The notes beneath the pieces were generated by a model. It made no database searches. It saw nothing but the letters and a program-made list of their open reading frames with translations, and was not told the origin of the DNA. A stretch of DNA of 64,000 nucleotides from Pseudomonadota bacterium (GTDB taxonomy: Bacteria > Pseudomonadota > Gammaproteobacteria > Burkholderiales > Thiobacillaceae). The first letter of the stretch is position 1; each line of letters starts with the position of its first letter. The position numbers were made by a program, and so were the translations under genes. The DNA is taken from the NCBI GenBank assembly GCA_029558905.1, contig JAKQCX010000031.1, positions 48,345 through 112,344 on the forward strand. The letters are read 5' to 3'. Shown one piece after another: positions 48,242 to 55,738 of the stretch.

Positions 48242-49045
48242 TCAGAGCACGCTCCTGAACAGGATGTAGGTCGCCACCGCTGCAAGGAACCAGGCGAAGC
48301 CTTTCTTCAGCGCTTCTTGCGAGAGTCGACTGGAGAAGTGGGCGCCCAGGAAACTGCCCAGCACGGTCACGGCGGTGAAGCTGCCCATCACGCCCCAATC
48401 CAAGGCCACGCCACCCATGTAACCGGCAAAGCCGGCATAGGACTTGGCGGCGACGATGGCCAACGAGGTGCCCACCGCGGTCTTCATGGGAATGCCAGAA
48501 AGCAGCACCAGGGCCGGCACGATGAGGAATCCCCCGCCCACGCCCACCAAGCCCGTGAGCACACCCACGCCGACACCGTGCAAGGCGATGTGGCCCATGC
48601 GGGGAGACAAGACATCCTGGTATCCACCCAGCACGGCTGCTGCGCCACCCGTCCCCGGCATTCCGCCCGCCGGCGCGGCCACCCTGACGGGTTTCAGCAT
48701 GCGCCAAGCGGCCGCATACATCACCAGGGCAAACAGGCCCAACTGCACCACCACCGGCGTCACCAGGCCCAGGCGTGCCCCGGCAAAGGTGCCGGCCACG
48801 CCGAAGAGGCCGAATACCGTGGCTATGCGCACGTCCACCAGGCCGCGGCGCCAGTTGTCCAGGCCGGACATCGTGGCGGTGACCGCCACCACGCCCAGGC
48901 TCATGGCTATGGCGGACTTGGGCTCCACATCGAGCAGGTACAGCAGTGCCGGCAGGGCGATGATGGAGCCGCCGCTGCCGAATAGACCGAGCACGACACC
49001 GGTAGCCAGACCGGCCAGGATCGCAAGAATGTCCATGGTCACCAT
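48242..49045 (-). CDS. TauE/SafE family sulfite/sulfonate exporter-like permease
   Basis: This 267-residue membrane protein has about eight helices. The two TauE repeats begin with LATGVVLGLFGSGGSIIALPALLYLL and VGVLTGLVGVGGGFLIVPALVLLSGIPMKTAVGTS. It probably exports a sulfur oxyanion such as sulfite. ATG 49045 is used; a TTG at 49051 and an ATG at 49036 are alternatives. It lies downstream of the ArsR-rhodanese gene with its own promoter and operator-like palindrome. Confidence 0.9.
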   Translation of the reverse strand: MVTMDILAILAGLATGVVLGLFGSGGSIIALPALLYLLDVEPKSAIAMSLGVVAVTATMSGLDNWRRGLVDVRIATVFGLFGVAGTFAGARLGLVTPVVVQLGLFALVMYAAAWRMLKPVRVAAPAGGMPGTGGAAAVLGGYQDVLSPRMGHIALHGVGVGVLTGLVGVGGGFLIVPALVLLSGIPMKTAVGTSLAIVAAKSYAGFAGYMGGVALDWGVMGSFTAVTVLGSFLGAHFSSRLSQEALKKGFAWFLAAVATYILFRSVL

Positions 49046-49054
49046 CTTCAACTA

Positions 49055-49100
49055 TTCAAATGAACAATTGAATTGTTGACGCGACCCTGCTCTCCGTCAA
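49055..49100 (-). promoter_or_regulatory. tauE promoter with TTCAA-N8-TTGAA operator
   Basis: On the minus strand TTGACG (49100-49095), a 17-nt spacer and AACAAT (49077-49072) form a promoter. The palindrome TTCAA (49055-49059), 8 nt, TTGAA (49068-49072) touches the -10. The extended 20-nt site (ATTCAA...TTGAAT) is symmetric at 16 positions. The same geometry recurs upstream of the metallo-beta-lactamase gene, so the ArsR-type regulator is the likely ligand. Confidence 0.65.
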
Positions 49101-49192
49101 CCCGGAATTACGGAGTACTCCTGATAGAAGTGCGTCAGGCAGATCTGTGCGGGACGGCTGGACCCGCAGCGCGAAAGCGGGGGAGCGGAGCC

Positions 49193-49867
49193 TTATTCAG
49201 GTGCCGCCCGGTCCACCGGGCGGTTTTCCGCCTTCCACTCCGGAAAGCCGTCTTCCAACCGACGCGCCCGATAGCCCGCTTGCCGCAACTGGGTCACGGC
49301 CTCGAAGGCCAGCATGCAGTAGGGCCCTCGGCAGTAGGCGACGATCTCCTGTTCCCGGGGCAGGGTCTCCAGGTGTCGGGGCAGTTCGTTCACGGGAATG
49401 TTGACCGCGCCGGGGATGTGTCCGGCCTGGTATTCCGCCTCCGGGCGCACGTCGATGACCATGGTCTCGCCCGCCTTGACCCGGGCCATCAACTCATCGC
49501 GCCCCACGGGGGTCAGCACGTCCCGGGCCTGGAAATGCTCCCGCACGATACGTCCCACCTCGGCCAGGTGCCGCTCGGCGATGTGCCTGATGCACCCCAT
49601 CAGGGTGGGTATCTGGTCGTCGGAGAGACGGTAGATCACCTGCAACCCCTCCTTGCGGGACACCGCCAGGCCCGAATCCCGCAGGATTTGTAGGTGGTGC
49701 GAGGTGTTGGCCACCGACATGCCCGTGGCCTGGGCCAGGGCGTCCACGCTCCTCTCGCCCTGGGCCAGGGTCTCCAGCAGGTCCAGACGGTTGGGGCTGG
49801 CCAGGGACTTGGCCACCCGCGCGAATTGCTCGAAGAGTTTTTTCTTGGGGTTGGTACCGGCACTCAT
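49193..49867 (-). CDS. ArsR-family regulator fused to a rhodanese domain
   Basis: This 224-residue protein has an N-terminal winged-helix ArsR domain (about 12-105; ASPNRLDLLETLAQGERSVDAL, MSVANTSHHLQILRDSGLAVSRKEG) and a C-terminal rhodanese domain (about 120-215; VIDVRPEAEYQAGHIPGAVNIP, active loop CRGPYC with Cys179 and Cys184). The DNA-binding part has only Cys92 as a cysteine. The fusion suggests a persulfide- or sulfur-sensing repressor of the flanking tauE and metallo-beta-lactamase genes; this is inference. Confidence 0.9.
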   Translation of the reverse strand: MSAGTNPKKKLFEQFARVAKSLASPNRLDLLETLAQGERSVDALAQATGMSVANTSHHLQILRDSGLAVSRKEGLQVIYRLSDDQIPTLMGCIRHIAERHLAEVGRIVREHFQARDVLTPVGRDELMARVKAGETMVIDVRPEAEYQAGHIPGAVNIPVNELPRHLETLPREQEIVAYCRGPYCMLAFEAVTQLRQAGYRARRLEDGFPEWKAENRPVDRAAPE

Positions 49868-49913
49868 GCGGGCAGATTACCCCGAACGGAGGCATTCATC
49901 AGCCAAAAACCAC

Positions 49914-49956
49914 TTGGCATCAGAAATCCGGTGGTATATTCAAGATGTCATTTGAA
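49914..49956 (+). promoter_or_regulatory. Promoter with second TTCAA-N8-TTGAA operator
   Basis: TTGGCA (49914-49919) and TATATT (49935-49940, 15-nt spacer; TATTCA at 17 nt is an alternative) form a plus-strand promoter for the persulfide dioxygenase-like gene. TTCAA (49939-49943), 8 nt, TTGAA (49952-49956) overlaps the -10, so binding would block it. The site lies 72 nt upstream of the divergent arsR start, so it may serve both genes. Confidence 0.65.
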
Positions 49957-50151
49957 CTTTGTAATGTATCCATGCAGGAGAGGGTCGACCCGTGGGAGGC
50001 CTGGCAGTTGCCTGCGGCATCCGCATGGAGAACCGGGGCATGGATGACAGTAGGCTGATGCCCGGCGGTGGAGCGTTCCGCCATGGAGAGACTGCCTTGC
50101 TGAAACAGTTGGGCCGACAAGCCCTGATCTTGAAGATGAGAGGAGACCACC
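49957..50151 (+). other. 195-nt leader of the metallo-beta-lactamase gene
   Basis: The leader holds a hairpin with arms CCGGGGCAT (near 50034) and ATGCCCGG (near 50058), and a possible 28-codon frame from ATG 49971 that lacks a ribosome site. The open frame from 49992 continues out of frame into the next gene and looks spurious. I recognise no known riboswitch. A GAGGAGA ribosome site precedes ATG 50152. Confidence 0.4.
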
Positions 50152-50901
50152 ATGTTTTTCCGCCAACTGTTGGCCAAGGAGGCCACCCTGTCCTACTTCT
50201 TCGGCTGCGGCTCCTGCCACGTGGGCGTGGTCGTGGACCCGGTGCTGGGAGACGAGGACTGGTTCATCACCGAGGCCGCGAAGCAGGATGTCAGGATCAC
50301 CCACGTCATCGACACCCATGTGCACGCGGATCACTACTCCGGCGGCCGCGCCCTGGCGGACAGGACAGGGGCCCTCTATTGCCTGCACGAGAGCAACGCG
50401 GAGCGGGTGAAGGTGCCCTTCGAGCCTCTGAAGGACAAGCAGCGCATCGAGGTGGGCAACGTGTTCATCGACGTGCTGCATACCCCGGGCCACACCCCGG
50501 ACTCCATCTGCCTGCTGGTCACCGACAAGCGACGCATGGGCGAGGCCAAACCCGAGCCCTGGTTCGTGCTCACCGGCGACACCCTGTTCATCGGCGCCGT
50601 GGGCCGGCCGGACCTGGCGGGCAGGGAGACCGAGATGGCGGGGCAGATCCACACCTCCCTCCACCAGCGCCTGCTGAACCTGCCCGCCGAAGTGGAGATC
50701 TACCCCGGCCATACCTCCGGCAGCGTGTGCGGCGCCGGCATGTCCGGCAAGCCGGGTTCCACCATCGGCTTCGAGAAGCGCTGGAACCCCATGCTGTCCA
50801 TGGAACGAGGCGATTTTGTGGCGGCCCTCACCAGGGAGATCCCTCCCCGGCCGACGGAGATGGACCGCATGGTGGCGTTCAACCTGGGGCGGGCTGCCTG
50901 A
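50152..50901 (+). CDS. Persulfide dioxygenase-like metallo-beta-lactamase fold hydrolase
   Basis: This 249-residue MBL-fold protein has the metal motif THVHADH (55-61), HTPGHTPDSICLL, LTGDTLFIGAVGRPDL and YPGHTSGSVCGAGM. These resemble ETHE1/Blh-type persulfide dioxygenases, which oxidise glutathione persulfide to sulfite. With the ArsR-rhodanese regulator and a TauE exporter it would form a detoxification route from persulfide to sulfite to export. The enzyme activity is inferred from family and context. Confidence 0.88.
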   Translation: MFFRQLLAKEATLSYFFGCGSCHVGVVVDPVLGDEDWFITEAAKQDVRITHVIDTHVHADHYSGGRALADRTGALYCLHESNAERVKVPFEPLKDKQRIEVGNVFIDVLHTPGHTPDSICLLVTDKRRMGEAKPEPWFVLTGDTLFIGAVGRPDLAGRETEMAGQIHTSLHQRLLNLPAEVEIYPGHTSGSVCGAGMSGKPGSTIGFEKRWNPMLSMERGDFVAALTREIPPRPTEMDRMVAFNLGRAA

Positions 50902-50904
50902 TGC

Positions 50905-50967
50905 TTTCCCTCTCCCCCGGCCCCTCCCCCGCTTGCGGGAGAGGGGTGCGCGACAGCGCGGGAGAGG
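50905..50967. repeat. REP-like GC-rich palindromic element
   Basis: Between the metallo-beta-lactamase and MFS genes, CCCCTCCCCCGC (50921-50932) and GCGGGAGAGGGG (50935-50946) form a 12-pair hairpin with one mismatch. Related CCCTCTCCC and CGGGAGAGG half-copies flank it. The pattern resembles the intergenic CCCTCTCCC...GGGAGAGGG elements common in Gammaproteobacteria and may protect the mRNA 3' end. Confidence 0.6.
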
Positions 50968-50999
50968 ATGCCGTTTCCAGTATTCCATTCCGATAAACC

Positions 51000-52295
51000 A
51001 TGACCGACCTCCACTTTGGCATCCGCCACAACCTGGCCCAGTTCACCCACCAGCTCATCCAGGTCTTCCTGGTGGGCCTCACCATCGGCATGATGCGCAC
51101 CGTGGTGCCGGCCCTGGCCGAATCCGAATTCGGCGTGGCCAAGGGCTCCTTCATGATGCTCATGGCCTTCGTGGTGTCCTTCGGCTTCGTCAAGGGCACC
51201 CTGAACTTCGTCGCCGGGCGTCTTTCTGAACGCCATGGCCGCAAGAAGGTGCTGTTCTGGGGCTGGCTGGCCGCCATGCCCATCCCCTTCATGATCCTCT
51301 ACGCCCCCACCTGGAGCTGGATCGTCGCCGCCACGGTGCTGCTGGGCGTCAACCAGGGCCTCACCTGGTCCATGACCCAGACCGCCAAGCTGGACCTGAC
51401 CCGGCCCGAACAGCGGGGCCTCACCATCGGCCTCAATGAATTCTCCGGCTACTTCGGCGTGGCGGTGGCGGGCATCGTCACCGGCTACCTGGCGGCGGAC
51501 CTGGGACCGCGTGAGGGGCTGTTCACGTTTGGCGTGGCGGTGACCCTGCTGGCCGGCCTGCTGACCCTGGTGTGGGTGAAGGACACCCTGCCCTGGGCCC
51601 ACGCCGAGGGCAGGAAGCACGCCGCCGGCCTGGCCACGGGGCCCGTGTCCCGCTACCCCACGAACATATCCGACCAGCCCACCACCTGGGAGGTGTTCAC
51701 CCTCATGTCCTGGCGTGACCGGCGCATGTTCGCCCTGAGCCAGGCAGGCCTGGTGGAGAAGTTCGTGGATGCCCTGGTGTGGGTGTTCTACCCGGTGCTG
51801 CTCTATCAGCGTGGCCTGTCCCTGGCGGGCATCGGCTGGATAGTGGGGGTGTATGGCTTCGTCTGGGGCATGTCCCAGTTCCTCACCGGCCATCTGTCCG
51901 ACAGGATCGGCCGTCGGAAGCCCATCGTCTGGGGCATGTGGCTGTGTGCTGGCGGCGTGGCCCTGACCCTGCTGGGGGAGGGGGAGCTGTGGTGGTCCCT
52001 GGCCGCCGCCGTCACGGGCTTCGGCATGGCCCTCTTGTACCCCAACCTGTCGGCGGCGGTGGCGGACATCGCCCATCCCAACTGGCGCGGCAGCGCCATC
52101 GGCATCTACCGCTTCTGGCGGGACCTGGGCTACGGCATCGGCGCCCTGCTGCTGGGGGCCGTGGCCAGCCTGGCGGGTCACATCGAGGCGGGCTTCTGGT
52201 TCACCGCCGTGGCCATGTTCGTGTCCGGCGCCCTGGTGTGGTGGGTGGGAGAAGAGACTCACCCGCGCCTGCATGCCACACAGGTCCATTCCTAG
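51000..52295 (+). CDS. Major facilitator superfamily transporter
   Basis: This 431-residue protein has about twelve membrane helices. The MFS loop 2-3 signature is GRLSERHGRKKVLFWG, and the matching loop in the second half is GHLSDRIGRRKPIVWGM. TMRTVVPALAE-like residues occur in helix 1-2. It follows the persulfide dioxygenase-like gene by 98 bp in the same direction. A role in sulfur compound export or uptake is possible but not shown by the sequence. Confidence 0.88.
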   Translation: MTDLHFGIRHNLAQFTHQLIQVFLVGLTIGMMRTVVPALAESEFGVAKGSFMMLMAFVVSFGFVKGTLNFVAGRLSERHGRKKVLFWGWLAAMPIPFMILYAPTWSWIVAATVLLGVNQGLTWSMTQTAKLDLTRPEQRGLTIGLNEFSGYFGVAVAGIVTGYLAADLGPREGLFTFGVAVTLLAGLLTLVWVKDTLPWAHAEGRKHAAGLATGPVSRYPTNISDQPTTWEVFTLMSWRDRRMFALSQAGLVEKFVDALVWVFYPVLLYQRGLSLAGIGWIVGVYGFVWGMSQFLTGHLSDRIGRRKPIVWGMWLCAGGVALTLLGEGELWWSLAAAVTGFGMALLYPNLSAAVADIAHPNWRGSAIGIYRFWRDLGYGIGALLLGAVASLAGHIEAGFWFTAVAMFVSGALVWWVGEETHPRLHATQVHS

Positions 52296-52825
52296 ACAGG
52301 GCGTCTGTCGTTGTGCGCCTGCGCGGGGCACGCGGTTCACGCGTGTTCCAACGGGGCCGGGCAGATCACCGCCGTGCACAAACTGCGGATAACCCGCCAG
52401 GCAGGGCCAAACCTGGTGTTCAGAACGGGCAGTCACGCGGGGCATCGCCCGGCCTCACGACCGGGTATGGGATGAAGCCACCATGTCGGGTGCGCGATAC
52501 TGTCATTCCGAACGCAGTGAGGAAACTTTGTCCCGTCAGAGAGATTTTCCCGCTGACCGAAACGACCGCCCCCGAGCGGGGTGGAAGGCGCCTCCCGGGG
52601 ATCTCCACTGGCGTCAGCCACGTGATTCGCCCAAGCATCTGCCGTGCTGGATGAGCCGTGCTCGCGGAGGCACCATGCGCGTGATCCTCGTCCACCATGC
52701 CAATACCAGGCTCATCTGCTGAGACTTGGACATGCCATGCTGCCCCTGACTGGCGCCCCCGAAGCAAGAATTCCCGAGGGCGCGCGTCATGGTGTTTTCG
52801 ACCACAAGCTAACGGAGGCTTTCGG
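52296..52825. other. 530-bp region upstream of cas3
   Basis: No gene is recognised here. It contains a short GACAG/CTGTC hairpin after the MFS stop, an isolated degenerate CRISPR repeat (52442-52478), a CATTCCGAACGCAGTGAGGAA-like dispersed element (52504-52524), a CCCCGAGCGGGG hairpin near 52570, and four copies of CACCATG (52479, 52671, 52693, and inverted at 52788). A GGAGG at 52814-52818 serves cas3. No convincing sigma-70 promoter for the cas operon was found by eye. Confidence 0.6.
52442..52478 (+). repeat. Isolated degenerate CRISPR repeat upstream of cas3
   Basis: The first 18 nt, GCATCGCCCGGCCTCACG, are identical to the array repeat. The remaining 19 nt have 7 changes but keep CCGGG and the TGAA..C end (GATGAAGC against GATTGAAAC). 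It has the same orientation as the array 8.7 kb downstream and stands alone. The stem is partly conserved: two central mismatched or wobble positions and one lost closing pair. It could be a relic of an older array or part of a repeat-like regulatory RNA. Confidence 0.85.
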
Positions 52826-55063
52826 ATGGAATGCATCGCCCACGTCAAACGCGACAGGGACGGCAACTGGGGGCCGCCCCACGCCCTGGAGCAGCACCTG
52901 CGGGCGGTGGGAGAACTGGCGGCGGAATTCGCATCCTCCTTCTCTGGAGACCACTGGGCCCGCCTGGCCGGCCTGTGGCATGACCTGGGCAAATACCGGC
53001 CACGGTTCCAGCACTACATTCGTCAAGCCAGCGGCTACGAGCCCGATGCCCACATCAAGGGCGAAGCCGGCAGGGCCCCGCATTCCACCGCCGGTGCCGT
53101 ATTGGCCTGCGACCGATTCGGGCCGGCTGGGCGTGTACTGGCCTATCTCATCGCCGGCCATCATGCCGGGCTGTACGACTGGAATTCCGAAAAAGACAGC
53201 CTGGAATACCGACTGAACCTGCCGGACAGCCGGCAGGAACTGGACGAGGCCCTGGCGGCGCAGCCACCGGCTGAATTGCTGGAGAGCGCCGACTTCGATG
53301 CCAGCCTGAAGGCCATCCCCGGCGGCCCCGCCGGATTCGCGCTCTGGCTGCGCATGCTGTTCTCCGCGCTGGTGGACGCCGACTTTCTCGACACCGAGCG
53401 CTACATGAACCCGGAACGATTCGAGCTGCGCAACGGCCTGCCGGAACTCGGAGAACTCCTCCCCCTGTTCGATCACCACATGGCCGACCTGTCGGCCAAG
53501 GCCCCGCCCTCCGAGGTCAACCGTCTGCGCGCGGCCATCCTTGGCCAGTGCAGGTCGAAGGCGCGGAAAGCGCCCGGCCTGTTCTCTCTTACCGTCCCCA
53601 CCGGCGGAGGCAAGACCCTGGCCAGCATGGCCTTCGCCCTGGAGCACGCCAAGACCCACGGCAAGCGACGCATCATCTACGTCATCCCCTACACCAGCAT
53701 CATCGAACAGACCGCCGACATCTTCCGCGGCATCTTCGGGGAGGCGGTCATCGAGCACCACAGCAACGCCGAGACCGAGCCGGACCAGGAAAGCAGCCAG
53801 AGCCGACTGGCCAGCGAGAACTGGGATGCGCCCATCGTCGTCACCACCAACGTGCAGTTCTTCGAATCGCTGTTCGCGGCGAAGACTTCGCGCTGCCGCA
53901 AGCTGCACAACATCGTCGACAGCATCGTCGTGCTGGACGAGGCGCAGTTGCTGCCGCCGGAATTCCTGCAACCCATCCTCGACGTGCTCAATCTTCTCGC
54001 CGGACATTACGGCGTCACCATCGTGCTCTCCACCGCCACCCAGCCGGCACTGTCGACCCGGGAGTATTTCGACCCCAGACAGAACCTGCGCGGCCTGGAC
54101 AACGTACGCGAGATCGTCGCCGACCCGGACGACCTCTACCGCCGCCTGGAGCGCGTTCGGGCCCGCCTGCCCGCCGACTGGCACAGCCCCACCGACTGGG
54201 ACACGCTGGCCAGGGAACTGGCCGGCTTTGAGTCCGTGCTCGCCATCGTCAACCGCCGCAACGACGCCCGCGAACTCTGGCAACGCATGCCGGAAGGCAC
54301 CCTGCACCTGTCCGCCCTGATGTGCGGCGCCCATCGCTCCCAGGTCATCCGCGATATCAAGAACCGGCTGAAGGCCGGCATCCCGACGCGGGTGATCAGC
54401 ACGCAATTGGTCGAGGCCGGCGTGGACGTGGATTTCCCCGTCGTCTACCGGGCGCTGGCCGGCCTCGATTCCATCGCCCAGGCCGCCGGGCGCTGCAACC
54501 GGGAAGGCAGGCTGGAGCGAGGCGAAGTAGTCGTCTTCATCCCGCCCGAGCCCGCGCCCGCCGGCTTGCTGCGCAAAGGCGAAGACGCCTGCCGCAGCGT
54601 CCTGCACGGTTGCGCCGGCAATGCCCTGGAGCGCGCCCTGTTCGGCCAGTACTTCGAACGCCTCTACCGCGCCTGTGACCTGGACGAACAGGGCATCGCA
54701 AACCTGCTCAAGGTCGACGGCACAACCCTGGCCATCAACTTCCGCACCGCGGCCGAGCGGTTCCGGCTGATCCGCGACGAGGACAGCGTCCCGCTCATCG
54801 TTCTCTATCGCGGCGCAGCCAGCGAAGTCGATAAGTGGATCGCCACCCTGCGCAAGGACGGTCCGCAACGCTGGCTGATGCGCAAGTTGCAGCGCTACAC
54901 GGTGAACATTCGTCATCGGGATGTGGACAAGCTGCTGAGGCAAGGCGACATCAAAGAAGCCGTTCCTGGGCTTTTTCAGCAGGCCAGCGACTGGCTTTAC
55001 CATCCCGCACTCGGGTTCAACCCGGACGGCACGCCCCCCACACCAACAAGCGTCATCGCATAA
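52826..55063 (+). CDS. cas3: Cas3 helicase-nuclease, type I-C
   Basis: Cas3 is recruited by Cascade to nick and degrade target DNA. The 745-residue protein has an N-terminal HD nuclease domain (HALEQHL, LWHDLGKYRPRF with His52-Asp53, APHSTAGAVLA, IAGHHAGLYDW) followed by an SF2 helicase: Walker A VPTGGGKT (257-264), DEAQ box (371-374), STAT (402-405), STQLVEAGVDVDFP and QAAGRCNREGR. ATG 52826 is set by GGAGG 7 nt upstream. It is the first gene of the I-C operon. Confidence 0.97.
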   Translation: MECIAHVKRDRDGNWGPPHALEQHLRAVGELAAEFASSFSGDHWARLAGLWHDLGKYRPRFQHYIRQASGYEPDAHIKGEAGRAPHSTAGAVLACDRFGPAGRVLAYLIAGHHAGLYDWNSEKDSLEYRLNLPDSRQELDEALAAQPPAELLESADFDASLKAIPGGPAGFALWLRMLFSALVDADFLDTERYMNPERFELRNGLPELGELLPLFDHHMADLSAKAPPSEVNRLRAAILGQCRSKARKAPGLFSLTVPTGGGKTLASMAFALEHAKTHGKRRIIYVIPYTSIIEQTADIFRGIFGEAVIEHHSNAETEPDQESSQSRLASENWDAPIVVTTNVQFFESLFAAKTSRCRKLHNIVDSIVVLDEAQLLPPEFLQPILDVLNLLAGHYGVTIVLSTATQPALSTREYFDPRQNLRGLDNVREIVADPDDLYRRLERVRARLPADWHSPTDWDTLARELAGFESVLAIVNRRNDARELWQRMPEGTLHLSALMCGAHRSQVIRDIKNRLKAGIPTRVISTQLVEAGVDVDFPVVYRALAGLDSIAQAAGRCNREGRLERGEVVVFIPPEPAPAGLLRKGEDACRSVLHGCAGNALERALFGQYFERLYRACDLDEQGIANLLKVDGTTLAINFRTAAERFRLIRDEDSVPLIVLYRGAASEVDKWIATLRKDGPQRWLMRKLQRYTVNIRHRDVDKLLRQGDIKEAVPGLFQQASDWLYHPALGFNPDGTPPTPTSVIA

Positions 55064-55072
55064 AGGAGGAAC

Positions 55073-55738
55073 ATGAAGAGCTATTGCCTTGAACTCTCCG
55101 GCCCCTGGGCCTGTTTCACCCGCCCCGAGATGAAGGTGGAGCGCGTCAGCTACGACGTGATGACGCCCTCCGCCGCGCGGGCCTGTTTCGAAGCCATCCT
55201 GTGGAAACCGGCCATCCGCTGGCATGTCCGCAGGATCGAGGTGCTCAAGCCCATCCGCTGGATCAACCTGCGCCGCAACGAGGTCGCGTCGGTGGTCTCC
55301 ACCCGCAACGTGGAGGCCGCGATGAAGAACGGCAAGGGCGACCTGGCCCTGTATATCGAGGACGACCACCAGCAGCGTGCCGGCCTGTTCCTGCGCGATG
55401 TGGCCTACCGCGTCCATGCCGACCTGGAGTTCCAGCGCGAACGCGACCCCGACGCCTCGCCCGCGAAGTATCACGAGATGTTCGAACGCCGCGCCGGCAA
55501 GGGGCAGTGCGTGAACCAGCCCTACCTGGGCTGCCGGGAGTTCGCTGCCGCCTTCCGACTGGTCGGCGATGCCGGCGCCGTGCCGCACCCCATCGCCGAG
55601 ACGCGCGACCTGGGCTTCATGCTGCATGACCTGGATTTCGCCAAACCCCACGACCCGCAGCCCCGTTTCTTCCGCGCGAAGCTGGAAAACGGTGTGGTCG
55701 AGGTTCCGGCCTGGGAAAGCGGGGAGGTACGGGGATGA
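55073..55738 (+). CDS. cas5c: Type I-C CRISPR-associated protein Cas5c
   Basis: In type I-C systems Cas5c (Cas5d) replaces Cas6: it cuts the pre-crRNA at the repeat stem and stays bound to the 5' handle in Cascade. The 221-residue protein has the N-terminal LELSGPWACFTRPEMKVERVSYDVMTPSAARA region typical of the subtype and a C-terminal LGFMLHDLDF segment. AGGAGG precedes the ATG at 55073. It overlaps cas8c by 4 nt. Confidence 0.95.
   Translation: MKSYCLELSGPWACFTRPEMKVERVSYDVMTPSAARACFEAILWKPAIRWHVRRIEVLKPIRWINLRRNEVASVVSTRNVEAAMKNGKGDLALYIEDDHQQRAGLFLRDVAYRVHADLEFQRERDPDASPAKYHEMFERRAGKGQCVNQPYLGCREFAAAFRLVGDAGAVPHPIAETRDLGFMLHDLDFAKPHDPQPRFFRAKLENGVVEVPAWESGEVRG

Noticed and set aside
49992..50996. 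334-codon plus-strand open frame
   Set aside because: It overlaps the metallo-beta-lactamase gene in another frame, and the part after 50152 is a shadow with a low-complexity Gly/Arg-rich composition.
52787..55651. A 954-codon minus-strand open frame across cas3 and cas5c
   Set aside because: Its composition is that of a reverse-frame shadow, and the plus-strand genes have clear motifs.
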